A stretch of 64,000 nt of DNA from an uncultured Paracoccaceae bacterium (GTDB lineage Bacteria > Pseudomonadota > Alphaproteobacteria > Rhodobacterales > Rhodobacteraceae), in contig CANMWG010000002.1 of the NCBI GenBank assembly GCA_947501555.1, positions 258,224 through 322,223 on the forward strand. The letters run 5' to 3'. Shown piece after piece: positions 31,998-41,872 of the stretch. Made by a program: the position numbers and the translations under genes. Below the pieces are notes generated by a model, which did no database searches, was not told the DNA's origin, and saw only the letters and a list, made by a program, of their open reading frames with translations. Each line of letters opens with the position of its first letter. Position 1 is the first letter of the stretch.

Positions 31998-32312
31998 TTA
32001 AACAGAAATCTGAACGTCAACACCGGCCGCCAGGTCGAGCTTCATCAGCGCGTCAACGGTTTGTGGTGTTGGGTCAACGATGTCGAGCAGACGCTTGTGC
32101 GTGCGGATCTCGAACTGATCGCGGGATTTCTTGTCAACGTGGGGGCCACGCAGAACAGTGAATTTTTCGATCTTGTTTGGAAGTGGGATCGGTCCACGAA
32201 CAGAAGCGCCTGTGCGCTTGGCTGTGCTGACGATTTCCTGTGTGCTTGCATCAAGCACCCGGTAATCAAACGCCTTAAGGCGGATACGGATGTTTTGGCT
32301 CTGAGCGGCCAT
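31998..32312 (-). CDS. rpsJ: 30S ribosomal protein S10
   Basis: [41 protein letters not shown]. Confidence 0.98.
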   Translation of the reverse strand: MAAQSQNIRIRLKAFDYRVLDASTQEIVSTAKRTGASVRGPIPLPNKIEKFTVLRGPHVDKKSRDQFEIRTHKRLLDIVDPTPQTVDALMKLDLAAGVDVQISV

Positions 32313-32387
32313 GAGCATCACCCTTTCGATAGGGCCTTAACGGATTGGACGATGCCAGCTCATCCGGCACCCTCATCGCGTCTTTTG

Positions 32388-32429
32388 GTCCAACGTATAA
32401 AGGGCGCGACGGTGCGCACCCTTGTTGGA
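32388..32429 (-). promoter_or_regulatory. Candidate structured 5' leader hairpin of the S10 operon
   Basis: TCCAAC-AAGGGTGCG-CACCGT-CGCGCCCTT-TATAC-GTTGGA folds into a 9-bp plus 6-bp stem; conserved at 60833-60875. Confidence 0.5.
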
Positions 32430-32436
32430 TAGCGAG

Positions 32437-32465
32437 CGTATAGGGGGAGTCGGAGAGCGTGTAAA
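32437..32465 (-). promoter_or_regulatory. rpsJ (S10 operon) promoter
   Basis: TTTACA (32465-32460), 17 bp, TATACG (32442-32437) on the minus strand. Confidence 0.7.
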
Positions 32466-32506
32466 GAGAGATTCAGCTGTCGACAGGGGGTAATGAGGCA
32501 CCGCAG

Positions 32507-32932
32507 TCAATTTTCGATACTGCACATCCCATAATATGTAGTGACCCACGCTTCTTGCGTGTCACCATCTACACCTTGAACGCTCATCGTCGCACTTTTG
32601 GGACCAAAGGTAAGCATCGAAAAAATCACTGGATCACGGTTAGAATCCGTATCAACACCGAGAAGTGTTCCACTCGAACCCTTGCGAAACGCAAACCGTG
32701 TATGGCCCTCGATAGATCCTGAATCGAGATCAACTAAGCCGTAGCGTTCTCCATCATCGTGGCCCACAAAGCTCAGATTATAGACAAGATCGGCACAGCC
32801 ACCGCTTTCTACGCATTCTTTTGTAAAAACGCATTGTATCGTCTCGGACAAAACGGGTGCGGCCGACAAGAAGAACATTGCGGCTGTTGTGGCCCAATAG
32901 CTTTTGCTTACAAGCATACGCTTTCGTTGCAT
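32507..32932 (-). CDS. Hypothetical secreted protein
   Basis: Signal peptide ...SYWATTAAMFFLSAAPVLSE. Confidence 0.55.
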   Translation of the reverse strand: MQRKRMLVSKSYWATTAAMFFLSAAPVLSETIQCVFTKECVESGGCADLVYNLSFVGHDDGERYGLVDLDSGSIEGHTRFAFRKGSSGTLLGVDTDSNRDPVIFSMLTFGPKSATMSVQGVDGDTQEAWVTTYYGMCSIEN

Positions 32933-33193
32933 CTAAGATCCTCCACGGTGAATTGGAATGTGACTCTAACTCAGACAAGGCAGACAAGCGATCAAAAACA
33001 GCGGCCCTGGGCGATCACTTCGGTTTCCGCCATGCACGCAAAAGGGGCGGATATCATGCCTGTCACGGGCCGGGGCCGGATGTCAGCAGCTCGGATGTCG
33101 GGCTTGGAACGCGAGCGGATCTGCATGCTTCAGTTCGCCGGCCTCGCTTTGCCGCGACATGTTCATGAATTGCTGGGCGTGAGGGTTACGTTC

Positions 33194-34429
33194 CTACCGC
33201 TGGACCGCTGACAATAGCTGCAAATCGGGATAGCAGGTTTCGGTGGTGCCGGTTTGCGCCTGCCATTGCCCAATTGAACGGCGTGTCTTATGGCCAATGA
33301 GCCCATCCGCGCCACCGACATCGAAACCCTGCGCTTCAAGCATAATCTGCAGATCAACAATATCCGTGCGCAAAAAATCATCCACAGGCTGCCATGGGCC
33401 GGTAAAATCTCCGACCCCATATTTGATACGATCCCCCACATGCCCGACAAACAGGGCGTAGGCGTCGCTTTCGTTGTAATCCTTCAAGGTATAGAAATTG
33501 GACGTCACGATAAGCGCGGGCCCGTAGCGACCAGCGGGCATCAACAGGTAGCCATCCTGCGTCAGCTCGGGGCTTGGAAACGGGCGACCTGACACGCGGG
33601 TGATCCCCATGTCCCGCCACTGCTGCACGGGGCGCCCGTTGTCTATGCCTTCAAGCGCGCAGGAAACGGTCGCCGGAACAGTCACTTCAAACCCCCAATC
33701 CGTGTCCCGGTTCCATCCATGATTTGCCAAGTAGGCCCCGATTGACGCCAGCGTGTCGGCCTCTGACCTCCAAATATCCGCCTCGCCATCGCCATCGCCA
33801 TCGACGGCATGTGCCAAATAGCTTGTCGGCATGAATTGCGGCTGTCCAAGCGCACCGGCCCAACTGCTTTTCATTTGATTGCGGGACACATACCCCGACT
33901 GAAGAATTTTCAGGGCTGCAATAAGCTCTTCCGTGAAATACGCCGCACGGGCGCTTAAGAAGCCTCGGGTACCAAGAATTTCGAAGACATCATGTGGGAT
34001 TGCAGCTTGCCCAAAACTGCTTTCACGCCCCCAAATGGACAGGATGATATGACCTGGAACCCCAGTTCTCTGTTCAATCTGGGCGAGGGTCGTTGCGTGC
34101 CTGTTCAGCATGCGACGCCCAATTGTGGTGGAATGCCCAACGATCCCAGAAGCGAAGTAACGGGCCGGCGGGCGAAACTCGGCTTGGGTTTGCCGTTGTG
34201 GGCGCGCCTGTCCAGGTATGATTAGCCCCGGCAAATCCCAGTTCAACGATACGCCAGCAAAGGCCTGATCAAATGTTCTGCGTGCCACACCCTCTGCTTG
34301 CGCACGTGGCCATATGGTTTGTTCCAACCAGAGCGCATACTGTCTTTCGGTTGCCGCACGGTCCTGTGACAGCACAAAACTCGGCATGACCACCATCAAA
34401 AGCGTCAGAAGTGCGAAGGCAAGTTTCAT
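33194..34429 (-). CDS. Lytic murein transglycosylase (MltB-like) with C-terminal peptidoglycan-binding domain
   Basis: LSIWGRESSFGQ...SSWAGALGQPQFMPTSYL...DGDGDGEADIWRSEADTLASIGAYLANHGW; IMLEAQGFDVGGADGLIGHKTRRSIGQWQ. Confidence 0.9.
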   Translation of the reverse strand: MKLAFALLTLLMVVMPSFVLSQDRAATERQYALWLEQTIWPRAQAEGVARRTFDQAFAGVSLNWDLPGLIIPGQARPQRQTQAEFRPPARYFASGIVGHSTTIGRRMLNRHATTLAQIEQRTGVPGHIILSIWGRESSFGQAAIPHDVFEILGTRGFLSARAAYFTEELIAALKILQSGYVSRNQMKSSWAGALGQPQFMPTSYLAHAVDGDGDGEADIWRSEADTLASIGAYLANHGWNRDTDWGFEVTVPATVSCALEGIDNGRPVQQWRDMGITRVSGRPFPSPELTQDGYLLMPAGRYGPALIVTSNFYTLKDYNESDAYALFVGHVGDRIKYGVGDFTGPWQPVDDFLRTDIVDLQIMLEAQGFDVGGADGLIGHKTRRSIGQWQAQTGTTETCYPDLQLLSAVQR

Positions 34430-34672
34430 CAAGAAATCCAGTTTGTCAGGAGCGAGTTGCCCCACCAAACACGACCTTGGGTCGAATGACAAATAAACCC
34501 TGCCCCAGTTAATTCACGTCGGCGTCCTGATCAGGAAATGACGTGTTGATCGCGTCACGTGCATATACGCTCCAACAGATTTTTTGCTGTCCGCTAGGAT
34601 TTCAAGGTCGAATTTCTGACAACCTCTTTTTGCCGTGGGAGTGGTTTTTCAGAACTGTAGGGTAAGACCGAT

Positions 34673-34700
34673 AGGGCCGCTTCGTTTCCGAAGCGGCCCT
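34673..34700 (-). terminator. Terminator downstream of the tuf 3' relic
   Basis: agggccgcttcgtttccgaagcggccct, followed by the ctattcataacg-ctgagtgggttct tract also found after both intact tuf genes. Confidence 0.7.
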
Positions 34701-34742
34701 TTGCTATTCATAACGTCTGAGTGGGTTCTTGTTAGTCGTCGA

Positions 34743-34810
34743 TTACTTGACGATTTTCGAAAGAACCCCGACATCACCATGTCGGTGCCCGCTCCAAGCC
34801 GGTCAAACGT
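34743..34810 (-). pseudogene. Relic of a third tuf gene 3' end
   Basis: Minus frames read LGAGTDMVMSG (EF-Tu [11 protein letters not shown]), then after an apparent deletion VGVLSKIVK* (EF-Tu AGVVSKIVE*). Confidence 0.7.
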
Positions 34811-34831
34811 CTTTCATTCAGACAAAAAATA

Positions 34832-35563
34832 ATGCATCCCGGGCGGGCCTTTCATTGCCGAGAGCCCCACCCCATGTCACCCCTGCGACGTTCACTTGAA
34901 AACTCAAAAGTCCTTGCCAGACTGTTGGCAACGCCTATGGCATGGTATCTGCGGCTCTGCATGACCACCACGCGGTGGCAGGTCGAAGGAAAAGACGCGC
35001 TCCTCGCGGATATGGCAAAGGGGCCTGTCCTTTGTGTCCTTTGGCACGAACGTCTGATGATGATTGCACCGCATTGGCCCAAAAAGGCTGGCACGTTGTC
35101 CTGCCTGCACAACACAGCACCCATCGGGCGGGTTGCAGGCGCGTTGCAGGCCTGCTTTGGCCTTGATCCGTTTGAGATGTCGGCCAACCGCAGCAATCTC
35201 GCGACCTCCCGCGCGGTAATGCGCCGGAGCAAGGATGGGATCAGCATCGGGATCACCGCTGACGGCCCGATCGGGCCGAGTTACACGGTTATGGACGCGC
35301 CGCTGGAATGGGCCCGGACGCTGCAACAACCTGTCTATGCCTACGCATTCGCAACAAGCCGCCATAGGCGGTTGCGTACATGGGACACGATGATGATACC
35401 CCGCTTGTTTGGAAAAGGCGCCGTTGTATTTGCGCCGGTCGATCTAGATCTACCGCGCAAAGCGTCTGAAGCACAAATCGCACGCGCGCGTGACGCCCTA
35501 CAAGCCGGGTTGCATCAAGCGACAGCACGGGCCGATTATCTTGCTGGTTTAACGGACGACTAA
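34832..35563 (+). CDS. DUF374-type lysophospholipid acyltransferase-like protein
   Basis: VLCVLWHERLMMIAPHW...ISIGITADGPIGPSYTVMDAPLEWA. Confidence 0.8.
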   Translation: MHPGRAFHCREPHPMSPLRRSLENSKVLARLLATPMAWYLRLCMTTTRWQVEGKDALLADMAKGPVLCVLWHERLMMIAPHWPKKAGTLSCLHNTAPIGRVAGALQACFGLDPFEMSANRSNLATSRAVMRRSKDGISIGITADGPIGPSYTVMDAPLEWARTLQQPVYAYAFATSRHRRLRTWDTMMIPRLFGKGAVVFAPVDLDLPRKASEAQIARARDALQAGLHQATARADYLAGLTDD

Positions 35564-35584
35564 CACCAAACGCATGTCTTAAAC

Positions 35585-35610
35585 GCAGGATGGGTCGAGA
35601 CCCATCTTAC
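35585..35610. repeat. Variant palindrome gcaggatgggtcgagacccatcttac
   Basis: Diverged relative of the 26-bp palindrome. Confidence 0.75.
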
Positions 35611-35635
35611 GGGGCTTGGGTTCGGTTGGCATGCA

Positions 35636-35664
35636 AAAAGGCCGCTCCATGTGGAGCGGCCTTT
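35636..35664 (-). terminator. Terminator after tuf copy 1
   Basis: aaaaggccgctccatgtggagcggccttt. Confidence 0.85.
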
Positions 35665-35742
35665 GTTATTCATAACGCCTGAGTGGGTTCTCGGTGATTG
35701 CTGCGCATTCACCTGCCACCCACCAGTGCCGTTCAAGATTGT

Positions 35743-36918
35743 TTATTCAACAATCTTTGATACGACACCCGCACCAACAGTCCGGCCACCCTCGCGGATC
35801 GCGAAGCGCAGGCCGTCTTCCATCGCAATCGGCGCGATCAGCTCAACGTTGAACTTCAGGTTGTCGCCAGGCATCACCATTTCAGTGCCCGCTGGCAGCT
35901 CAACAGTACCGGTCACGTCTGTGGTCCGGAAGTAGAACTGTGGACGGTAGTTCGCGAAGAACGGTGTGTGACGACCGCCCTCTTCCTTGGTCAGGATATA
36001 GGCCTCAGCCTCAAACTTCGTGTGCGGCTTCACAGAACCCGGCTTACACAGGATCTGACCACGCTCAACGCCTTCACGGTCAACACCGCGCAGCAACGCA
36101 CCGATGTTGTCGCCAGCTTCACCTGAATCCAGCAGCTTGCGGAACATTTCAACGCCTGTGCAGGTCGTTTTCGATGTATCCTTGATGCCCACGATCTCAA
36201 TCTCGTCACCGACATTGATTACGCCACGCTCAACACGGCCCGTCACAACAGTACCACGACCAGAGATCGAGAACACATCCTCGATTGGCATCAGGAACGG
36301 CAGGTCAACCGCACGGGCAGGTGTTGGGATGTACTCATCCACAGCCGCCATCAGCTTTTCAATGGATTCCTTACCGATGTTGTCGTCACGCTCTTCCATC
36401 GCGGCCAGGGCCGAACCAGGGATCACAGGGATATCATCGCCAGGATATTCGTAAGAGCTTAACAACTCGCGAATTTCCATTTCAACCAGTTCGAGCAGCT
36501 CGTCATCGTCGACCTGATCAACTTTGTTCATGTAGACAACCATATATGGGATGCCAACCTGACGACCCAACAAGATGTGCTCACGCGTTTGCGGCATTGG
36601 GCCGTCTGCGGCGTTCACAACCAGGATCGCGCCGTCCATTTGCGCCGCACCGGTGATCATGTTTTTGACGTAGTCAGCGTGGCCGGGGCAGTCAACGTGC
36701 GCATAGTGACGCGATTCAGTCTCATATTCCACGTGTGCCGTTGAGATCGTGATCCCACGCGCCTTCTCTTCCGGCGCGCCGTCAATCTGGTCATACGCCT
36801 GGAAGTCACCAAAATACTTCGTGATCGCCGCCGTCAGCGTCGTCTTCCCGTGGTCAACGTGGCCAATCGTACCAATGTTAACGTGCGGCTTGTTACGTTC
36901 AAACTTTGCCTTTGCCAT
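35743..36918 (-). CDS. tuf: Elongation factor Tu (copy 1)
   Basis: [35 protein letters not shown]...; protein identical to 61999-63174. Confidence 0.99.
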   Translation of the reverse strand: MAKAKFERNKPHVNIGTIGHVDHGKTTLTAAITKYFGDFQAYDQIDGAPEEKARGITISTAHVEYETESRHYAHVDCPGHADYVKNMITGAAQMDGAILVVNAADGPMPQTREHILLGRQVGIPYMVVYMNKVDQVDDDELLELVEMEIRELLSSYEYPGDDIPVIPGSALAAMEERDDNIGKESIEKLMAAVDEYIPTPARAVDLPFLMPIEDVFSISGRGTVVTGRVERGVINVGDEIEIVGIKDTSKTTCTGVEMFRKLLDSGEAGDNIGALLRGVDREGVERGQILCKPGSVKPHTKFEAEAYILTKEEGGRHTPFFANYRPQFYFRTTDVTGTVELPAGTEMVMPGDNLKFNVELIAPIAMEDGLRFAIREGGRTVGAGVVSKIVE

Positions 36919-36969
36919 TTTCTTACTTCCTTTAAGGGGATTTCATTTTTCGCGCCGATTGACGCTAGA

Positions 36970-37584
36970 TTAGAATTGCCAAGCTGTTTCGCGCAGCTCA
37001 TTCCGTCCACCGCCAATCGGTGAAGGGGTCGCCGTTGAAGCGGCTTTATTTGTCGCGGCGCTGACACTGTTGCCCAAGATACGTTGGGTGACATTTTCAG
37101 CGAAACTTGCCACTGTTTGCGCGTAATCCGCCTCGGGCGTCCCACGCGATGTAGCGCCCAGAATACCGCCCGGCGCATAGCCTTCGCTGGTCCCTGTGAC
37201 ACTTGTCGGGGCCAAAAGCACAGCCCCTGTCGCAAGTTCAACGACCGACACCGTTGCAGTGATGCTGCTCACACCACCAACGAGCAAAGACTGCCCTGGT
37301 GAAACCAGCGCAACCCGGGTCACATCGACATTGACCGACACCGCACTGCCACCAGGTGCACCCCGACCACGTAGACGTGCCGACAATGCCCGTTCAATAT
37401 CCGAACGAACCTGGGTGGTCGGCACAGAAATGGACCGCCCCGATACACCACCAAAATTGGTGGTGCTCACGGCAACATCCTGCACCGAAATCTGCGACGC
37501 AAGTTCCGGCGACAGCAAAGGCGCCGGCGTGCAGGCTGCCATAAGGCAGGCTGCACCAATCGCGAAAAGAACCCGCAGCTTCAT
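36970..37584 (-). CDS. Hypothetical lipoprotein between fusA and tuf
   Basis: [22 protein letters not shown] lipobox; its start codon overlaps the fusA TGA. Confidence 0.75.
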   Translation of the reverse strand: MKLRVLFAIGAACLMAACTPAPLLSPELASQISVQDVAVSTTNFGGVSGRSISVPTTQVRSDIERALSARLRGRGAPGGSAVSVNVDVTRVALVSPGQSLLVGGVSSITATVSVVELATGAVLLAPTSVTGTSEGYAPGGILGATSRGTPEADYAQTVASFAENVTQRILGNSVSAATNKAASTATPSPIGGGRNELRETAWQF

Positions 37585-39701
37585 CACGCGTATTTCGCCT
37601 GAATCTCTTCCGAGATGTTGCTTGGGACCGGATCATAGTGATCGAACTGCATCGTAAACTGCGCGCGGCCCGAAGACATGGAACGCAGGGTATTGATGTA
37701 GCCGAACATATTCGCCAGAGGCACCATCGCGTCGATTACAATCGCGTTGCCGCGTGTGTCCTGACCCTGCACCATGCCGCGGCGTGATGTCAGATCACCG
37801 ATGATCCCACCCGTATAGTCCTCAGGTGTCACCACTTCGACTTTCATGATCGGCTCAAGCAGTTTCGCACCAGCTTTGCGCATGCCTTCACGCATACACA
37901 TACGGGCTGCGATCTCAAATGCCATGATGCTGGAGTCAACATCGTGGAACTTCCCGTCGATCAAAGCGACCTTAAAGTCGATCACGGGGAAGCCAGCCAA
38001 AGGACCGTTGTCCATAACAGACAGGATGCCTTTTTCAACGCCCGGGATGTATTCCTTAGGAACAGACCCACCCACGATGCGGCTTTCGAACGAATAACCT
38101 TCGCCCGGCTCTGTCGGAGTGATAATCATCTTCACTTCGCCGAACTGACCAGACCCACCAGATTGCTTCTTGTGGGTATACGTGTGCTCAACTTCGTGGC
38201 CGATAGTCTCACGGTATGCCACTTGCGGCGCACCAATGTTGGCTTCGACTTTGAATTCGCGCTTCATGCGGTCGACAAGAATGTCGAGGTGCAATTCGCC
38301 CATGCCCTTCATGATAGTCTGACCTGATTCCAGATCAGTTTCCACGCGGAAGGATGGATCTTCTGCAGACAGACGCTGCAGGGCGATGCCCATCTTTTCT
38401 TGGTCGGCTTTTGTCTTGGGTTCAACAGCGATCTCGATCACGGGATCGGGGAACGTCATTGTTTCCAGAACAACCGGGTCCTGCGGATCACAGATCGTGT
38501 CACCTGTTGTAGTGTTCTTCAGACCACCCAGCGCGATGATGTCACCGGCAAACGCTTCGGCAATTTCTTCCCGATCGTTTGAGTGCATCATCATCATCCG
38601 GCCCACACGCTCTTTGTTCCCCTTGGTGGAGTTGAGCATCGTGTCGCCCTTGACCAGCTTACCGGAATAGATCCGGGTAAAGGTCAGCGAGCCCACAAAT
38701 GGGTCGTTCATGATTTTGAAGGCCAAGCCAGAGAACGCCATGTCATCATCCGCACGACGCGGGATGTCACGTGTTTCTGTTTCGTCGCCGGGCTTAAAGC
38801 CCATGTAGTCAACAACGTCCAAAGGTGATGGAAGGTAGTCAACAACAGCATTCAACAGCGGCTGAACACCTTTGTTCTTAAACGCGGAACCGCCCAGAAC
38901 AGGTACAAACGCCATCGACAAACAGGCTTTGCGGACGAGGCTGCGCAGTGTTGGAACGTCAGGCTCGTTGCCTTCCAGATATTCCATCATCGCGTCGTCG
39001 TCTTGCTCAACTGCGGCTTCGACAAGCTTGTTGCGCCACTCGTCAGCCTGATCTTTCAGGCTGTCGCGGATCGGTGCTTTGATCCAAGACGCGCCCAGAT
39101 CTTCGCCCTGCCAGAGCCATTCTTCCATGGTGACCAGATCAACCAGGCCTTCCAGCTCAGTTTCGGCACCAATTGGGAAAGCAACAGGGATTGCACGTGC
39201 GCCGGTACGGTCTTCAACCATTTCAACACACTTGAAGAAGTCCGCGCCGATTTTGTCCATTTTGTTGACGAAAACCATACGTGGGACTTTGTAGCGGTCA
39301 GCCTGACGCCAAACAGTCTCTGTTTGTGGCTCAACACCAGCATTGGCGTCCAGAACACAAACCGCGCCATCAAGCACAGCCAAAGAACGCTCAACTTCGA
39401 TTGTAAAGTCAACGTGGCCGGGGGTGTCGATGATGTTCAAACGGTGCTTCTCGGAATCAGGCGTTGTGCCGTCTTCTGTGCGCTCCCAGAATGTCGTGGT
39501 CGCAGCGGAAGTAATCGTAATACCCCGTTCCTGCTCCTGCTCCATCCAGTCCATTGTCGCAGCGCCATCGTGCACTTCGCCAATGTTATGCTCTTTACCC
39601 GTGTAATACAGGATGCGTTCGGAACATGTGGTCTTACCGGCGTCAATATGCGCCATAATGCCAAAGTTCCGGTACAGTTCGAGAGGATACTCGCGTGCCA
39701 T
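37584..39701 (-). CDS. fusA: Elongation factor G
   Basis: [44 protein letters not shown]. Confidence 0.99.
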   Translation of the reverse strand: MAREYPLELYRNFGIMAHIDAGKTTCSERILYYTGKEHNIGEVHDGAATMDWMEQEQERGITITSAATTTFWERTEDGTTPDSEKHRLNIIDTPGHVDFTIEVERSLAVLDGAVCVLDANAGVEPQTETVWRQADRYKVPRMVFVNKMDKIGADFFKCVEMVEDRTGARAIPVAFPIGAETELEGLVDLVTMEEWLWQGEDLGASWIKAPIRDSLKDQADEWRNKLVEAAVEQDDDAMMEYLEGNEPDVPTLRSLVRKACLSMAFVPVLGGSAFKNKGVQPLLNAVVDYLPSPLDVVDYMGFKPGDETETRDIPRRADDDMAFSGLAFKIMNDPFVGSLTFTRIYSGKLVKGDTMLNSTKGNKERVGRMMMMHSNDREEIAEAFAGDIIALGGLKNTTTGDTICDPQDPVVLETMTFPDPVIEIAVEPKTKADQEKMGIALQRLSAEDPSFRVETDLESGQTIMKGMGELHLDILVDRMKREFKVEANIGAPQVAYRETIGHEVEHTYTHKKQSGGSGQFGEVKMIITPTEPGEGYSFESRIVGGSVPKEYIPGVEKGILSVMDNGPLAGFPVIDFKVALIDGKFHDVDSSIMAFEIAARMCMREGMRKAGAKLLEPIMKVEVVTPEDYTGGIIGDLTSRRGMVQGQDTRGNAIVIDAMVPLANMFGYINTLRSMSSGRAQFTMQFDHYDPVPSNISEEIQAKYA

Positions 39702-39716
39702 ATCAGATGCTTCCTA

Positions 39717-40187
39717 TTACCAGCGGTAGTGGCTGAACGCTTTGTTCGCGTCGGCCATTTTATGGGTGTCTTCACGCTTTTTCACGGCTGTGCCGCGGCC
39801 GTTAACCGCATCCATCAGCTCGCCTGCAAGACGCTCTTCCATTGTGTTTTCGTTGCGCTTTTTCGCAGCAGCGATCAACCAACGGATGGCCAATGCTTCG
39901 CGGCGCTCTGGGCGGACTTCGACGGGTACCTGATATGTGGCACCACCAACGCGGCGCGAACGCACTTCGACGGATGGTTTGATATTGTCCAGGCTCTCGT
40001 GGAAGACTTCCACAGGGGATTTCTTCAGCTTGTCTTCAACGCGATCAAAGGCGTTGTAGACGATGCGCTCAGCGACGGCTTTTTTGCCGTCGATCATCAG
40101 GTTGTTCATGAACTTGGTCAGAACGATATCGCCAAACTTTGCGTCTGGCAGAACTTCGCGTTTTTCAGCGGCGTGACGACGTGACAT
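39717..40187 (-). CDS. rpsG: 30S ribosomal protein S7
   Basis: [44 protein letters not shown]. Confidence 0.98.
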   Translation of the reverse strand: MSRRHAAEKREVLPDAKFGDIVLTKFMNNLMIDGKKAVAERIVYNAFDRVEDKLKKSPVEVFHESLDNIKPSVEVRSRRVGGATYQVPVEVRPERREALAIRWLIAAAKKRNENTMEERLAGELMDAVNGRGTAVKKREDTHKMADANKAFSHYRW

Positions 40188-40199
40188 CTAATCTCTTCC

Positions 40200-40571
40200 T
40201 TACTTAGGACGCTTCGCGCCGTACTTCGAACGGCGTTGCTTACGGTCTTTGACACCTTGGGTATCAAGCACACCGCGCAGAATGTGGTAACGGACACCTG
40301 GCAAATCCTTTACCCGGCCGCCACGGATCAGAACCACTGAGTGTTCCTGAAGGTTGTGGCTCTCACCTGGGATGTAGGAAATGACCTCAAAGCCATTGGT
40401 CAAACGCACTTTTGCGACTTTCCGCATGGCCGAGTTCGGCTTCTTAGGTGTGGTTGTGTAAACGCGTGTACAAACGCCGCGTTTTTGGGGGCAGCCTTCC
40501 ATGTGCTGCGATTTGGATCGTGTAACTTTTGGCTGGCGCGGCTTGCGGATCAGCTGCTGAATCGTTGGCAT
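40200..40571 (-). CDS. rpsL: 30S ribosomal protein S12
   Basis: [57 protein letters not shown]. Confidence 0.98.
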   Translation of the reverse strand: MPTIQQLIRKPRQPKVTRSKSQHMEGCPQKRGVCTRVYTTTPKKPNSAMRKVAKVRLTNGFEVISYIPGESHNLQEHSVVLIRGGRVKDLPGVRYHILRGVLDTQGVKDRKQRRSKYGAKRPK

Positions 40572-40787
40572 CGTGTGATGTTCCCATCTATTCACATTAT
40601 GCGTCCGGCAAACGCGAGGTTTCAAAAGATGTGCCTTGCAAAGCACAAAAATTCCGCAGTCGAACCCTTACCGGAGGTTCGGTGCGGTGAAGTTCCAGAG
40701 GAACAAAGCGATAAGTGCTCGGTTCTTGGCCACAACGTGGGTCTAATAACGGGACAGCGAGGACATGCCCTCAGCCCGGATGAGCGG

Positions 40788-40816
40788 CGTATATGAGGAG
40801 TCGCTTTGCCTGTCAA
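40788..40816 (-). promoter_or_regulatory. rpsL (str operon) promoter
   Basis: TTGACA (40816-40811), 17 bp, TATACG (40793-40788) on the minus strand. Confidence 0.7.
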
Positions 40817-40959
40817 CAGTGGCAAGAACCTGCGTGACATACCACGCAAAACATGGGCCGTTATTGGATAGCGGTGTGGATTTATTGCATAGCATTCCCA
40901 GAGAGAAGACCAAGGAAGCAGACTTGATAAATGCAATCGCCAACTGATTGGAACGCGAA

Positions 40960-41535
40960 ATGATCAAAGCTACCAACACCTGCCTTCTTGCAACTGCCGC
41001 CCTATCGGCGTGCATGGCAAGCCCTACCCCGCCAACTGTCACAAGCTCGCAGGTTGACCGCGCCTTCGACGAGGCCGAGCGGATTAGCTTTCTGCCCGAA
41101 ACCAACGTGAATGATTTACCAACTGGTACCGTGAGCTATGAGGGGCAGATCGGGGCAAATGTTCAAGGGAATGCTGTGGGCAGCATATTGGCCGACATGA
41201 ACATGATCGTCGGTTTTAGCAGCAACGACATCACAGGCAACGTGACCAACATAAACCTGATCGATCCGGATGGAACACCAAACCAACAGCTGACGGGGAC
41301 GCTCCAGATTTCGGGTATCGAAAATAGCGGCGATCTGGATGCTGTCGCAGCAGGGGAAATCACCGGCGTCGACACCGATGGGTTTGCGGTCGATTCTCAA
41401 ATGAACCTCAATCTGGAAGGGGCGGTTTACGACGACGCCGGAACAGGCGACGCGGTCTTCGGCACGGTCGAGGGCGAAGCAAACGGTGACTTCTTTCTGG
41501 ACGTTGACGGTGTGTTTTTCGGTACCGATGATTGA
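40960..41535 (+). CDS. Hypothetical lipoprotein (transferrin-binding-like beta-barrel character)
   Basis: Lipobox ATAALSACMAS; Gly/Asn/Asp-rich beta-strand pattern. Confidence 0.65.
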   Translation: MIKATNTCLLATAALSACMASPTPPTVTSSQVDRAFDEAERISFLPETNVNDLPTGTVSYEGQIGANVQGNAVGSILADMNMIVGFSSNDITGNVTNINLIDPDGTPNQQLTGTLQISGIENSGDLDAVAAGEITGVDTDGFAVDSQMNLNLEGAVYDDAGTGDAVFGTVEGEANGDFFLDVDGVFFGTDD

Positions 41536-41821
41536 TCTTTTCCTGCGCCAAAGCGAGCAGATGACGATAGCGGATGAGCGATGAAATGATGGTTGGTTGC
41601 AGAGGCACGCATAGCCTCTACCAAAAAAGACCTGCGACAAGTATTGTCAGATAGTCTCGCCGCGCATCAGAGTTGCAGACAAATTGGCGACACACCATCG
41701 GGGCCTATCGCGTTTGACAAAGACATGCGTTGCATCATTCACAATCCAGCGCGCCGAACTTTGGAGTAAGGCAGTTATAGGGAACGGTGATCGGTGATAC
41801 TCACACCACACCTTATCAAAC

Positions 41822-41852
41822 AAAAAGGCCCCTGCGATGAACAGGGGCCCCT
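41822..41852 (-). terminator. Terminator after rpoC
   Basis: aaaaaggcccctgcgatgaacaggggcccct. Confidence 0.8.
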
Positions 41853-41872
41853 CTGAATTATTATCGCGTCGA

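Noticed and set aside
32759-33211. 150-aa plus-strand ORF downstream of mltB
   Set aside because: Overlaps the opposing secreted-protein gene and shows no coding signature.
39003-40184. 393-aa plus-strand ORF antisense to fusA and rpsG
   Set aside because: Spans two certain genes in antisense; a side effect of codon usage.
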